The notes beneath the pieces are model-generated. The model searched no databases and had not been told where the DNA came from. It saw only the letters and a program-made list of their open reading frames with translations. This document shows positions 15,672-24,796 of a stretch of 64,000 nt of DNA, piece after piece. Within the stretch, counting starts at the first letter, position 1. Each line of letters starts with the position of its first letter. This stretch comes from Glaciimonas sp. CA11.2 (GTDB taxonomy: Bacteria; Pseudomonadota; Gammaproteobacteria; Burkholderiales; Burkholderiaceae_D), in NCBI RefSeq assembly GCF_034314045.1, contig NZ_JAVIWL010000001.1, forward strand, positions 2,604,001 through 2,668,000. The letters are read 5' to 3'. The position numbers were made by a program, and so were the translations under genes.

Positions 15672-17888
15672 ATGTTAAAAAACAAGAAGACACTGTCATT
15701 GATGCTCAGCACTACGCTTTGTGTGGCAATGTTACCGCTGGCAGGATGCGATAAAACCAAAGCGCCAGATCAACCGGCGGTAGACGCGTCTCCGGCTAAG
15801 CCTGCTTACGTGCCGCCGACAGCGGAACAGCTGTATCAAATGGTAGGGCCGATCGCGCTGTTTCCAGATAAGTTGGTGGCGCAGGTTTTGGCTGGCTCGA
15901 CCTATCCTGATCAGATTACCGCTGCGGATGCCTGGTTGGGACAGAACAAAAATCTCAAAGGCGCTGCATTGGTGGCCGCAGCAAATCAGCAACCGTGGGA
16001 TGTCAGCGTAAAAGGCTTGACCACGTTCCCGGATGTGCTGGATCAAATGACGTCAAATATTCAGTGGACCTCGGCTTTGGGTGCAGCTTATGTGAATGAT
16101 CCGACGGACGTAATGAATGCGATCCAGGTCATGCGTCAACGCGCTTCCACCAGCGGAAATTTGAAAACTACGAAGCAGCAAAAGATCGCCGTCGTGACGC
16201 GTGCCAACCGGACACCGCCACAAGGTTATGTATTGCGGCCGGGTGAGCCAGCTGTGTATTCGGGGCCTGAAATCATTCCCGCCCCGCCTGACATGATCAT
16301 GATCGAACCGACAGAGCCGGACTACGTTTATGTCCCGACTTACAATCCGCGAGTGGTCTATGGCGATCCTGTCGCCTATTACCCTGGCTATAGTTATGCG
16401 CCACCGCCGCCACCACGCTATAGCACTGGCGAGGTGGTTAGCACCGGCGCGATTTCATTCGGCCTCGGCGTTGCAGTAGGTGTTGTGATTAGCAATTCGA
16501 ACTGGGGTTGGAATTCGTGGGGAATGCGTTGGGGCGGTGATCGCGATGGCGGCGGAGATAGAGGACGTGGGCGAGATGATGACCGTGGTCGGGGTGATAG
16601 TAATGGTGGATCAGATGGCGGTGGATGGCATCGGCCTGCAGTGGTGTATAACAACGCGACCTATGTGTCGCGATCTTCTACGGTTGTTAATCAGGTCACT
16701 AATAACAATTACAACAATAATTACAATAACCATAACAATAACTCGGTCAATAACGCGAACAATAACAACAGCATCAATACCCGTAATAATACAACGAATA
16801 ATGGTGCTCCCGGTCAGGGCGGTAGTAACAGTGCGCCAGCCAATGTTGCACCTAATGCGGCAGCCAACAACGTGGCAAATTCGAACAATGCTACTCGACC
16901 AAATTTCGCACCCCAAAATCAGCAGCGAGATTTTGTAGCCGGAGCCGGACTTGGAACCGCGGGACAAGGGGCGACCAGAGCAGGGCCACCGAATGTTAAT
17001 AATATGAATCACGGTCAGTCTGTTCAAAACAATGGTGGACGCGCACCAGGACCTGGCCCCGCTGGACCTGCTGCGGGCGTCGCTACGCCGGGCGTCGCAA
17101 CGCCGGCCAACACAGCGCCAAATTTCAATAAAATGAGTCGGCCTGATTTCAGTCATGTCGCGCCGCGTGGTGGTAACGTGCAACAGAACCAACAACGCCC
17201 AGATGGCAATCAGGCGAACCCTGCGGATAGTGGCAGACCGCGGCAGAATCAAGAGCATGCGGAGAGCAACCCGCAAAACAGACCGGCTGCTGCTGCCGGA
17301 GTGCAGGTACGACCAGATGCGGCGCATTCACCAGCCACCCCGGTTGCACAGCATCCAGAACAACGTCCTCAAGGATCACCACAGGAACGGCCTCAACCTC
17401 AGGCGCGTCCACAGATGCAATCGCAGCAGCAAGAGCACGCGCAGCAGCAGGCGCAACAGCAGCAGGCGCAACAGCAAGCTCATGCCCAAGCACAACAGCA
17501 GGAGCGTGCCCAAGCACAACAGCAGGAGCGTGCCCAAGCACAACAGCAGGAGCGTGCTCAAGCACAGCAGCAGGGACGTGCTCAAGCACAGCAGCAGGAA
17601 CGTGCTCAAGCACAGCAGCAGGAACGTGCTCAAGCACAGCAGCAGGAACGTGCTCAAGCACAGCAGCAGGAACGTGCTCAAGCACAGCAGGCACAGCGCG
17701 CTCAGGTGCAACAGCAGGAGCGTTCCCAAGCGCAAATACGGCCACCGGCCCAACAGCAAGAACGTTCTCAACCGCAAGCGCAGCCGCAGGCACAGCCTCA
17801 CCCACAAGCGCCTAACAATCATCCTGAGGCGCATGAAGGTGGTGGTCGCCCTCATCCAGATAAGAAGGATGAAAACAAGCATGAATGA
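15672..17888 (+). CDS. DUF3300 lipoprotein with Asn-rich and Gln/Ala repeat tail
   Basis: 738 residues. A lipoprotein signal ends 'MLPLAGC' with C26 as the lipidated residue. DUF3300 covers about 48-190 ('QLYQMVGPIALFPDKLVAQVLAGSTYP', 'DAWLGQN', 'FPDVLDQM'), and 'EPDYVYVPTYNPRVVYGDP' follows. A Gly/Asp/Arg-rich stretch (about 280-315) and an Asn-rich stretch (about 335-385) precede a low-complexity tail. That tail includes eight copies of AQAQQQER (about 606-669) and ends in charged residues. The family is envelope-associated with no known activity. Low-complexity tails vary in length between relatives. It ends at a perfect terminator hairpin. A 24-bp DNA repeat underlies the protein repeat. 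Confidence 0.92.
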   Translation: MLKNKKTLSLMLSTTLCVAMLPLAGCDKTKAPDQPAVDASPAKPAYVPPTAEQLYQMVGPIALFPDKLVAQVLAGSTYPDQITAADAWLGQNKNLKGAALVAAANQQPWDVSVKGLTTFPDVLDQMTSNIQWTSALGAAYVNDPTDVMNAIQVMRQRASTSGNLKTTKQQKIAVVTRANRTPPQGYVLRPGEPAVYSGPEIIPAPPDMIMIEPTEPDYVYVPTYNPRVVYGDPVAYYPGYSYAPPPPPRYSTGEVVSTGAISFGLGVAVGVVISNSNWGWNSWGMRWGGDRDGGGDRGRGRDDDRGRGDSNGGSDGGGWHRPAVVYNNATYVSRSSTVVNQVTNNNYNNNYNNHNNNSVNNANNNNSINTRNNTTNNGAPGQGGSNSAPANVAPNAAANNVANSNNATRPNFAPQNQQRDFVAGAGLGTAGQGATRAGPPNVNNMNHGQSVQNNGGRAPGPGPAGPAAGVATPGVATPANTAPNFNKMSRPDFSHVAPRGGNVQQNQQRPDGNQANPADSGRPRQNQEHAESNPQNRPAAAAGVQVRPDAAHSPATPVAQHPEQRPQGSPQERPQPQARPQMQSQQQEHAQQQAQQQQAQQQAHAQAQQQERAQAQQQERAQAQQQERAQAQQQGRAQAQQQERAQAQQQERAQAQQQERAQAQQQERAQAQQAQRAQVQQQERSQAQIRPPAQQQERSQPQAQPQAQPHPQAPNNHPEAHEGGGRPHPDKKDENKHE
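17487..17678 (+). repeat. Eight 24-bp tandem repeats inside the DUF3300 gene
   Basis: Units of CAAGCACAACAGCAGGAGCG plus TGCC or TGCT repeat without gaps. They encode AQAQQQER, with AQAQQQGR in the fourth copy. The repeat keeps frame, so copy-number change would lengthen or shorten the tail without breaking the gene. Confidence 0.93.
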
Positions 17889-17992
17889 GGAGGCGATTGA
17901 CTCGATCAAAAAACCAACAATTGAAGCAGTTTATGGACTTCACAAAACGGATTAAAAATCGTCTCAACGTACTACATCAGGAATAAAAAAAG

Positions 17993-18028
17993 GGTTACCA
18001 GAAAAGCTCTTCTGGTAACCGACTTTTT
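17993..18028 (+). terminator. Rho-independent terminator of the DUF3300 gene
   Basis: A perfect 11-bp stem GGTTACCAGAA/TTCTGGTAACC (17993-18003 and 18010-18020) with loop AAGCTC, followed by GACTTTTT. An A-run precedes it, so it could work in both directions. Confidence 0.92.
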
Positions 18029-18160
18029 ATCACGTCGCTTAAAAATGACACCGCACAGGTTAGCCCAAAAATAGTAAGCCAGTAGTAAGCAATATCGCAA
18101 TCGGGGATACTCTTTAGAGCAATCTATTTCATTCTTTTACTACATTGACGAGACTTTATT

Positions 18161-18310
18161 ATGAACATTCACATCACCATCGTGCCGTTAGTTTCTCTAC
18201 TTGCAGGTATTCTTATTTTAGTCATGCCGCGTCTGCTAAACTTTATTATCGCCATTTATTTGATTGCGATAGGCGTCATTGGGTTGTTTGGAAATCATTT
18301 ACATTTGTAA
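18161..18310 (+). CDS. DUF3096 family small membrane protein (49 residues)
   Basis: MNIHITIVPLVSLLAGILIL, then VMPRLLNFIIAIYLIAIGVI and GLFGNHLHL. The pattern 'PLVSLLAGILILVMPRLLN..IAIYLIxIGxIGL' is the DUF3096 signature and covers the whole protein: two hydrophobic helices separated by MPRLLN. Function unknown; probably an inner-membrane peptide. The gene is closed by its own strong terminator 12 bases after the stop, which supports expression as a single transcript. Confidence 0.9.
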   Translation: MNIHITIVPLVSLLAGILILVMPRLLNFIIAIYLIAIGVIGLFGNHLHL

Positions 18311-18321
18311 TAAAAAAGCTT

Positions 18322-18359
18322 GCCGGGCCTCATCTCACAAGGGGCCTGGCATTTTTTTA
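18322..18359 (+). terminator. Rho-independent terminator of the DUF3096 gene
   Basis: GCCGGGCCTC (18322-18331) pairs with GGGGCCTGGC (18341-18350) with two G-U pairs and a 9-base loop; an uninterrupted T-run follows (18352-18358). Confidence 0.92.
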
Positions 18360-18804
18360 TGGTGTCCGGAAATGAACCTATAGCTTCCGTCACTCGATCT
18401 GCAGTTCAGCGCGCCAAGCCAAACATGTTGCATCTTAAATCTGTGACGATTTAATTTTTCTGCCACTAGCGACTACGTTATCTGGTGGGGCGTCCTGATG
18501 GTGTGAACGACCTCTTAGCAATTGCCATCATTGTTACGCACATAACATTTAAAACTTTGTCGGCGTTTATCAACAAGCGTGTCTTTGTCCCTTCAAAGTT
18601 AACTCCCACAGTCTGCCCTATACACCGCCTCAATGCACTGATCCTATGCGGATGTGCGGTTAGTTGAACGCCGGCTATACCTTCGACGATTTCACGCTTT
18701 ATACGACGTAAATACGCAGGTAAACGTCGTTATTTGTAGGTCTGCGGTGAAGTGAATATTACAAAATAACAGGAGGGAACCACTATTTTAAAGGGGAAAA
18801 TGCT
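18360..18804. other. Gene-free stretch with the leader of the MFS gene
   Basis: No coding-like frame. The right end carries AGGAGGG about 30 bases and AAAGGGG about ten bases before the MFS start. A short ATG overlapping the true start (18800) is out of frame. Confidence 0.5.
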
Positions 18805-20199
18805 ATGGATGGAACAGTATCAATGCAGGTTGGACATGGTCCGCAGGCAGCGGCACGGTTAGAGCGCTTGCCGGTCAGTGGCTATCACAAGATGATTTTT
18901 TTTATCATCGCACTGGCATTTTTCTTCGATTCGATTGATCTTGGGATGATGACCTTTGTATTGGGCTCAATAAAAACCGAGTTTGGATTATCCACCCAAG
19001 CGGCTGGTGCGTTAGCGAGCATGAGTTTTGTTGGCATGGTGTTGGGTGCGGCGATGTCAGGGATGTTGGCCGACCGCTTTGGCCGCAAACCGGTATTTCA
19101 GATCAGCATGATTATTTGGGGTGTGGCCAGCTACCTATGCTCGACGGCACCCGATGCGACCACGCTGGGACTGTATCGTTTTCTGCTAGGGCTGGGAATG
19201 GGGATGGAATTTCCGGTGGCGCAAACATTGATGTCGGAATTTATCCCCGCGAAGGCACGTGGCAGGTACGTGGCGCTGATGGATGGATTTTGGCCTCTGG
19301 GTTTTATCACCGCTGGGCTGATTTCGTATTTTGTATTGTCTTCCTATAACTGGCGCAGCGTGTTTGTGGTGCTAGCAATACCGGCATTATTTTTGCTAGT
19401 GGTACGCCGCTTCATTCCAGAATCGCCGCGTTGGCTCGAACATGTCGGACGCCACGAAGAGGCTGAGGCAACGCTGGAAAAATTCGAGAGTAAAGTAAAA
19501 CGCAGTCTCAAACTTCAGGTATTACCTGAGCCACTATGGTCAATCGGCGCGTTACCGTCCGGATCAACGTCACGTAAAACCAATTCCTTCATGGCGCTGT
19601 GGTCGCCACAACACCGCACGCGGACTATCATGATCTGGGGTCTGTGGTTCTTTGCGTTGCTCGGTTTTTATGGCTTAACTACGTGGTTGGGTGCGCTGTT
19701 GCAACAAGGCGGTTTTGCGGTGACCAAGTCGGTGTTGTATACCGTGGTGATTTCACTTGGCGGGATTCCCGGATTTTTGACGGCAGCATGGCTAGTCGAA
19801 AAATGGGGGCGTAAGCCGACTTGCATCGCCTCTCTGCTAGGCGGTGCATTGATGGCCTACTTGTATGGAAAAAGCGCGATGAGCGGTCATGAAAATGCAT
19901 TGATTGCGAGCGGCTTGTGTATGCAGTTTTTCTTGTTCGGAATGTGGGCTGTGCTGTATACCTACACCCCTGAACTGTATTCAACCGGTGTCCGCGCAAC
20001 GGGGTCCGGCTTTGCTTCCGCGATTGGTCGCGTGGGTTCTTTGCTAGGCCCTTATGCTGTTGGCGTGGTGCTGCCGACATGGGGGCAGGGTGGCGTGTTT
20101 ACGGTCGGGGCGCTATGTTTTGTTGTTGCTGCTGCATTGGTATTTTTTCTGGGGATTGAAACCCGTGGATTGGCTTTGGAGGAATTGTCGGCTGATTAG
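18805..20199 (+). CDS. MFS transporter, NiaP/aromatic-acid-type 12-helix permease
   Basis: 464 residues with twelve predicted membrane segments. MFS signatures are the 'GMLADRFGRKPVF' loop between helices 2 and 3 (about 85-97), 'RFLLGLGMGMEFPVAQTLMSEFIPAKARG' in helices 4-5, and 'FIPESPRWL' after helix 6, the sugar-porter style motif. The second half repeats the loop motif as 'WLVEKWGRKPTC'. The overall pattern resembles NiaP (niacin) and related aromatic-acid/metabolite transporters; substrate not determinable. It is monocistronic by spacing. AAAGGGG ten bases upstream supports the start at 18805. Confidence 0.88.
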   Translation: MDGTVSMQVGHGPQAAARLERLPVSGYHKMIFFIIALAFFFDSIDLGMMTFVLGSIKTEFGLSTQAAGALASMSFVGMVLGAAMSGMLADRFGRKPVFQISMIIWGVASYLCSTAPDATTLGLYRFLLGLGMGMEFPVAQTLMSEFIPAKARGRYVALMDGFWPLGFITAGLISYFVLSSYNWRSVFVVLAIPALFLLVVRRFIPESPRWLEHVGRHEEAEATLEKFESKVKRSLKLQVLPEPLWSIGALPSGSTSRKTNSFMALWSPQHRTRTIMIWGLWFFALLGFYGLTTWLGALLQQGGFAVTKSVLYTVVISLGGIPGFLTAAWLVEKWGRKPTCIASLLGGALMAYLYGKSAMSGHENALIASGLCMQFFLFGMWAVLYTYTPELYSTGVRATGSGFASAIGRVGSLLGPYAVGVVLPTWGQGGVFTVGALCFVVAAALVFFLGIETRGLALEELSAD

Positions 20200-20459
20200 A
20201 TCGGTTCTGTCTTTGGCAAAATATTCGTAGAATTAAGCGCGTGGCTGCATCCAAATAATACTTGCTAGAAACCGTTTGGATGCGGCTACCAAAAATGATG
20301 CACTACCTTAACTAATGGGTTGTTCGTGATAAAAAAAGAGGGTATTGAATTGCAATAATTTTTTACAAAAATTTTACATTGCAGCGCGTCATTTTTAGAG
20401 AATCTTTACGTCCGATCTATTAACCTATATTCCATGATGATCACGGAAGCGGGTTATAT

Positions 20460-21071
20460 ATGAACAAGATGTCACCGATCGATATAGAAAAGATACATAC
20501 ATCATTTCCTTTGTCGTCGTACCTATTCCCTTGTTTTTTTCCGTACACGTCGCGTACCGCAAACTTTGGTAAAAGCCACGCTGGGAATTTGCCAAAAATT
20601 GGCAATCAAAAAAGCGATATCACGGTATTTACGTCAAATACAAAACGTCCTGCACCAGCCGCCAAAACGCTTCCAGCTAGTCACGATACCGGTCTTACTT
20701 TTGATGGTCAGATTGCGCCTCAAACACACAATCAAAACGCCTCAAACGGCGCTCTGCCTTCACAGTTTAAAGAACGGTCTTCCACACCTAAGCACCGTGG
20801 TGGCATGCACAATGTAGCCACACTCAATCGCACTCGTCAGGATTGCATCATGTACCTGATCGTCAGTGCCGATTGTGTCACTCAATTACGTCATGTAGTG
20901 ATGGAAACGTGCGGCGACTGTGTGGCGTTTATTCGGATACAACCTATTGCCCATGCAACCCGTATGAAGGTGTGGTTGGGTTTGAGTAAGCCAGCGGTAT
21001 GTCAAATTATGGCGAGCGTGATGAATAGTTTGCCGGGTGCTGAGTTTGGTCAGGTCATGCCTTTTGAATGA
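20460..21071 (+). CDS. Unknown protein with a basic low-complexity N-half and a small conserved C-terminal domain
   Basis: 203 residues. The first 120 are polar, rich in Ser/Pro/Gln/Lys/His, with no motif. The last 80 ('CIMYLIVSADCVTQLRHVVMETCGDCVAFIRI' and 'MKVWLGLSKPAVCQIMASVMNSLPGAEFGQVMPF') look like a compact alpha/beta domain of about 75 residues. The pattern 'MKVWLxLS..A...IM..VM..LP.AEFG' recurs, from memory, in hypothetical proteins of Oxalobacteraceae and Burkholderia, perhaps ACT-like. The start is uncertain; the true gene may begin nearer the domain (the Met in 'CIMYLIV'). It precedes the DapA-family gene by 66 bases in the same direction. Confidence 0.5.
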   Translation: MNKMSPIDIEKIHTSFPLSSYLFPCFFPYTSRTANFGKSHAGNLPKIGNQKSDITVFTSNTKRPAPAAKTLPASHDTGLTFDGQIAPQTHNQNASNGALPSQFKERSSTPKHRGGMHNVATLNRTRQDCIMYLIVSADCVTQLRHVVMETCGDCVAFIRIQPIAHATRMKVWLGLSKPAVCQIMASVMNSLPGAEFGQVMPFE

Positions 21072-21137
21072 TGATCAACTGCATGAGATTGTCCTGTTAA
21101 CTGTCATTATTATGTCTATTCGTTGAGTGAGAAAATT

Positions 21138-22103
21138 ATGTCTATTTTTAAAGGAATCTGGGTTCCTCTAGTGACACCTTTCATGCAATCGCATGATCAA
21201 AAAATCGATTTGGATGCAGCGCAAAAACTAGCCGTGCATGTAATCGAAAGTGGCGTGCATGGTTTGGTCGTTGGCGGCACGACTGGTGAGGCAGCGACTT
21301 TGTCGGAGGACGAGCAAGCTTTGCTGTTGGCTGCGGTGATTGAAGCGGTAGACGGACGCTGCCCAGTTGTAATGGGCATCGGCGGCAGCGATACCCGCGC
21401 TTTAACCGATAGAGTGCGACGTTTTAATGCTTATGCGCTAGCGGGATATCTGATATCGGCACCCGCGTATGTGCGGCCGTCCCAATTGGGTATAGTGCGT
21501 CACTTTCAAACATTAGCTGAGCACACCGATCGACCAATTATTATCTATAACATTCCTGCTCGTACCGGCGTGAATATCACATTGACGACGGTCGAGCTGC
21601 TTGCGCAAGACCCGCAATTTTGTGGGATCAAAGAGAGTAGCGGCGATGTTTTACAACTGACTGAGTTGATTGAGAATACGCGTTTGCAGGTTTTTTGTGG
21701 TGACGATACTCTGATTTTTCCAACATTTTTATTGGGAGGACACGGTGCCATTTCTGCTGCTGCGCATATTCGTCCAGATTTATATGTCCAGCTATATGCG
21801 CTGATGCAAACGGGCGATAATGTGCAGGCACGTGCCATTTTCGATAGCCTTTTGCCGCTTATTCGGATCTTGTTTTCGGAGCCTAATCCCGGCCCCTTGA
21901 AGGCTGCATTGTCTATGCAGAATCGGATTCAGGAGGAGTTGCGATTGCCAATGACGGCGATGACGGCGTCTGGGCGGCGGCGCTTGGAGAAAGCTCTGGA
22001 AGGCGTTATGGGGTTACCGGTATATTCTCCTTTGATTAACCGTGTTTTAACGGATGACGCTGACCGAACACAATTCTTCAGATCGGCATTGACGTCGGTA
22101 TGA
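21138..22103 (+). CDS. dapA: 4-hydroxy-tetrahydrodipicolinate synthase / DapA-family aldolase
   Basis: 321 residues from the ATG at 21138 (a TTG five codons earlier keeps the frame). DHDPS features in order: 'GIWVPLVTPF', 'GLVVGGTTGEAATLSEDE' (the pyruvate-binding TTGE), the catalytic Tyr in 'IIIYNIPARTGVNI', and the Schiff-base Lys in 'FCGIKESSGD'. In lysine and cell-wall biosynthesis DapA condenses pyruvate with aspartate semialdehyde. The protein is some 25-30 residues longer than typical DapA and sits away from other lysine genes. A paralogous aldolase of the N-acetylneuraminate lyase superfamily with another substrate is possible, since most genomes keep the housekeeping dapA elsewhere. 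Confidence 0.85.
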   Translation: MSIFKGIWVPLVTPFMQSHDQKIDLDAAQKLAVHVIESGVHGLVVGGTTGEAATLSEDEQALLLAAVIEAVDGRCPVVMGIGGSDTRALTDRVRRFNAYALAGYLISAPAYVRPSQLGIVRHFQTLAEHTDRPIIIYNIPARTGVNITLTTVELLAQDPQFCGIKESSGDVLQLTELIENTRLQVFCGDDTLIFPTFLLGGHGAISAAAHIRPDLYVQLYALMQTGDNVQARAIFDSLLPLIRILFSEPNPGPLKAALSMQNRIQEELRLPMTAMTASGRRRLEKALEGVMGLPVYSPLINRVLTDDADRTQFFRSALTSV

Positions 22104-22230
22104 GTGTTGGGTTGCTTATAGTGGATTTTATAGCAAATTGTTTTGCGTGGATTTGACTGCCAGACAACAGCAACCAACAATGGCGTCGCTTCAGCCAAAA
22201 AAAAGCGATGCGCCATCCCTCACGATAACG

Positions 22231-24603
22231 TCAAAAAACGCGTCCCAATTGCAGGTAGAGATTCCACACGCCTTGCGGGGCAAGGGCGAAACCGAAGTAG
22301 AGTGGTCCAATTAAGCTGTTGCCGCCCACAAACATGCTGACACTTTTCTTGTAGGGGCCTTTGTTCACACTATCGCGGGTTTGCCATACGTCGCCTATTT
22401 CGAGTGAACTGCCGAATACAGGATTGCTTAAACCCGGGATGTTAAATTCACGCAAATTGTTGAGATAAGTGATGCGGCCATATGCTAAATAGTTGCCGGT
22501 AAACTGGTCTGGCGCATAGGCAGATAGGTGTTGGAATCCACCCAGTGTAAAGCCCAGTCCACCATTCCCGATACTACCGTTGGCGTTATCTGCACCGTAA
22601 ACCCCAGCTCCTTCCAGCGCCAGATTAATGGTGTGGCGACCACTGCTGATCGCCCATAGCGCTTTGATCTGTGCATCGTTATAGTGATTTTCTGCCCCGC
22701 CGAATGCGATATTGGTAATCGCAGACAGGTAATAGCCTTTGCGTGGAAATAAGGCGTCGTCAAGCTGGTCGATGGTGACCTGCGCACGTGCAGTCGTTTG
22801 CTTGATTTGCTGGCTGAGAAATAGGTTGCCGGATTCACCTGGAATGTTATAAAACGGGTGACCATTGAGTTGCCGATAATTGACGCCCGCGCGAAACTCT
22901 CCTAAGCGTGCGATCGGTATGCCAAGGTCGACACCGACCGTGGCACTATCGATGACGTAAGAGGTTAGTGGCACAGTGTTGGCGTTGGCCCCTTCGTCAG
23001 GATAAATGTCCACATGCCTGCGATTATATTGCGCATAAGGTGCTACATACAAACCGAGCGTATCCCAGATTGGTTGCCGCAATTCGGAGCGCCAATCGAC
23101 TTGTTTGTCACCTAGAACGATGTCGTTGCGCCACTCCAGACCGCTTGGGGTCAGCCACGGAAACCGATGGCCGATTTGGAGGTTGAAGCCGCCGCGTCCA
23201 TCAAAACTATTCGATACGCCAAAGCCGAATAAAAGGAATTGTGGCCCCCATGTTTTTGCCTCTGCATTCACGTTCAGAATATTGCGTCCGTTTTCTACGA
23301 CCATTTCTTGCGTGACGCTTTTGAAGTCTCCATTAGTGGTCAGGCGCGTCAGGTCCTGATTCAGGGCGCTTGAATTGTACAGATCACCATCATGGACGCC
23401 AAGCTGGCGCTGGACGATCTCCGCCGGGACAGGTCCTTTTGTCGTGATGTTGATCGCATCAATGCGTGTTTCTGCCGTGATGACGTGCCCTGGTTGTCGC
23501 GCCGCCAGGTATGTTTTCCATTGGGTATCCGATAATGCCAAAGGCACCAATTTGGCACGGGCTTGTTCGGTTGCCTGCGCACCCGCATTGATACCGTCCT
23601 TGCCGCGTGAAAAATCGGTGAAAGACAAATCACCTAATTCAGGCTCGATCAGGATATCTTTCTCTTTAAGTAAGGCTTTTTGGGCCTTAACGTTTTGACG
23701 AATCAGAATGGTCACCATCTGCTGGGCGACTGCTGTTGGCGACTCGATGTTGGAGGGATCTTGCAAGGGAGTGGCAATATTCACGGCAATAATGATATCG
23801 GCGCCCATGTCGCGCGCAAGTTGAACGGGCAAATTGCTGACCAGACCACCATCCACCAGAGTGTGACCATCAATGTTAAAAGGTGTGAATAAGCCCGGCA
23901 CAGCCATGCTTGCACGAATTGCACGCGGCAACGATCCTGCTCTTATGATCACTTCTTCGCCGGTACCAAGATCAGTCGCGACAGTCCGGAATGGGGTTGG
24001 TAAACGGTCGAAATCGATATTGGCTGGCAGTTGCGTGGTCCAGTTCTGTAGCAAAGCCAGCAGATGATTCCCCTGAACCAGTCCGGTCGCTATCTTGAGT
24101 TTGCCATCGCCGTAACCGGCAGATAATCCAATCGGATACTGAAAATTATCTTCACGACGCGACTGCGGTAGTTTTGCGCGATCGTTGCGGTCGAACGCGA
24201 TATCGCTCAAATTGATCTCAGATAGTTTTTTTTCCAACGCATCTGCCGACAAACCACTGGCATACAGACCGCCGACTACCGCACCCATGCTGGTGGCGGC
24301 AATGTAATCGATAGGGATATGCCATTGCTCCAGCATTTTCAGTACGCCAAGATGGGCATAGCCGCGCGCGCCACCGCCGGAGAGGACCAGGCCAATGCGC
24401 GGCCGTTTTTGTACAACTGTAGGGGATGTGTCAGGTGCTGCGTCGGGCAATCTAGTTGCGCCATATGCTGACTGCGTCCAAGCCGTTGTCAGTATGGTTA
24501 TTAGTACACTTTTAAGCGCCGTTGTAAGGATGCGTGGTGAGATACCAGTACGCAAAAGGGGGCGAAGCTGCGGTTTCAGACAACGGATAACATTTAGGCG
24601 CAT
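22231..24603 (-). CDS. Patatin-like phospholipase with POTRA and beta-barrel (type Vd secretion, PlpD-like)
   Basis: 790 residues. A long signal peptide covers about 1-48. The patatin domain (about 68-330) shows the oxyanion-hole motif 'GGGARGYAHLG' (76-86), the serine motif 'ATSMG' with S105, and the catalytic Asp in 'LVDGGLVSNLPV'. A single POTRA domain lies at about 375-450 ('TRIDAINITTKGPVPAEIVQRQLG'). A C-terminal 16-strand-type barrel ends in phenylalanine ('LYLQLGRVF'), the BAM recognition signal. This is the architecture of PlpD/FplA, in which the barrel exports the fused phospholipase. The first Gly of GxSxG is Ala here. It is a single gene, with the IS30 element inserted upstream of its start. 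Confidence 0.93.
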   Translation of the reverse strand: MRLNVIRCLKPQLRPLLRTGISPRILTTALKSVLITILTTAWTQSAYGATRLPDAAPDTSPTVVQKRPRIGLVLSGGGARGYAHLGVLKMLEQWHIPIDYIAATSMGAVVGGLYASGLSADALEKKLSEINLSDIAFDRNDRAKLPQSRREDNFQYPIGLSAGYGDGKLKIATGLVQGNHLLALLQNWTTQLPANIDFDRLPTPFRTVATDLGTGEEVIIRAGSLPRAIRASMAVPGLFTPFNIDGHTLVDGGLVSNLPVQLARDMGADIIIAVNIATPLQDPSNIESPTAVAQQMVTILIRQNVKAQKALLKEKDILIEPELGDLSFTDFSRGKDGINAGAQATEQARAKLVPLALSDTQWKTYLAARQPGHVITAETRIDAINITTKGPVPAEIVQRQLGVHDGDLYNSSALNQDLTRLTTNGDFKSVTQEMVVENGRNILNVNAEAKTWGPQFLLFGFGVSNSFDGRGGFNLQIGHRFPWLTPSGLEWRNDIVLGDKQVDWRSELRQPIWDTLGLYVAPYAQYNRRHVDIYPDEGANANTVPLTSYVIDSATVGVDLGIPIARLGEFRAGVNYRQLNGHPFYNIPGESGNLFLSQQIKQTTARAQVTIDQLDDALFPRKGYYLSAITNIAFGGAENHYNDAQIKALWAISSGRHTINLALEGAGVYGADNANGSIGNGGLGFTLGGFQHLSAYAPDQFTGNYLAYGRITYLNNLREFNIPGLSNPVFGSSLEIGDVWQTRDSVNKGPYKKSVSMFVGGNSLIGPLYFGFALAPQGVWNLYLQLGRVF

Positions 24604-24748
24604 GAGTGAGGTCGTAGGTTTCGTCAGAGTGCAAAATACGTGGAGCGGTCATGGGGTGGCGCGGCGGTTTGAAGGCGGCAGCCTACATACTTTGGAAACT
24701 TTGGCCCGATTTTTTACGCTTGCTAAATAACGGAATAAAAAAAAGAGG

Positions 24749-24775
24749 GGCGTTCTCAAAGACCAAGTGCAACAC
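24749..24775 (+). repeat. Left inverted repeat of the IS30-family element
   Basis: GGCGTTCTCAAAGACCAAGT followed by GCAACAC. It matches the right end with mismatches at positions 5, 7, 13 and 20. Confidence 0.9.
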
Positions 24776-24796
24776 CTTCTGCTGTAAGGTGCCGCC

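Noticed and set aside
17149..17955. Long frames on both strands over the DUF3300 repeat tail
   Set aside because: They arise from the 24-bp repeat lacking stops in other frames; the lipoprotein frame has the signal peptide and domain.
22485..22865. 126-codon leftward frame inside the patatin gene
   Set aside because: Out-of-phase shadow of the beta-barrel coding sequence.
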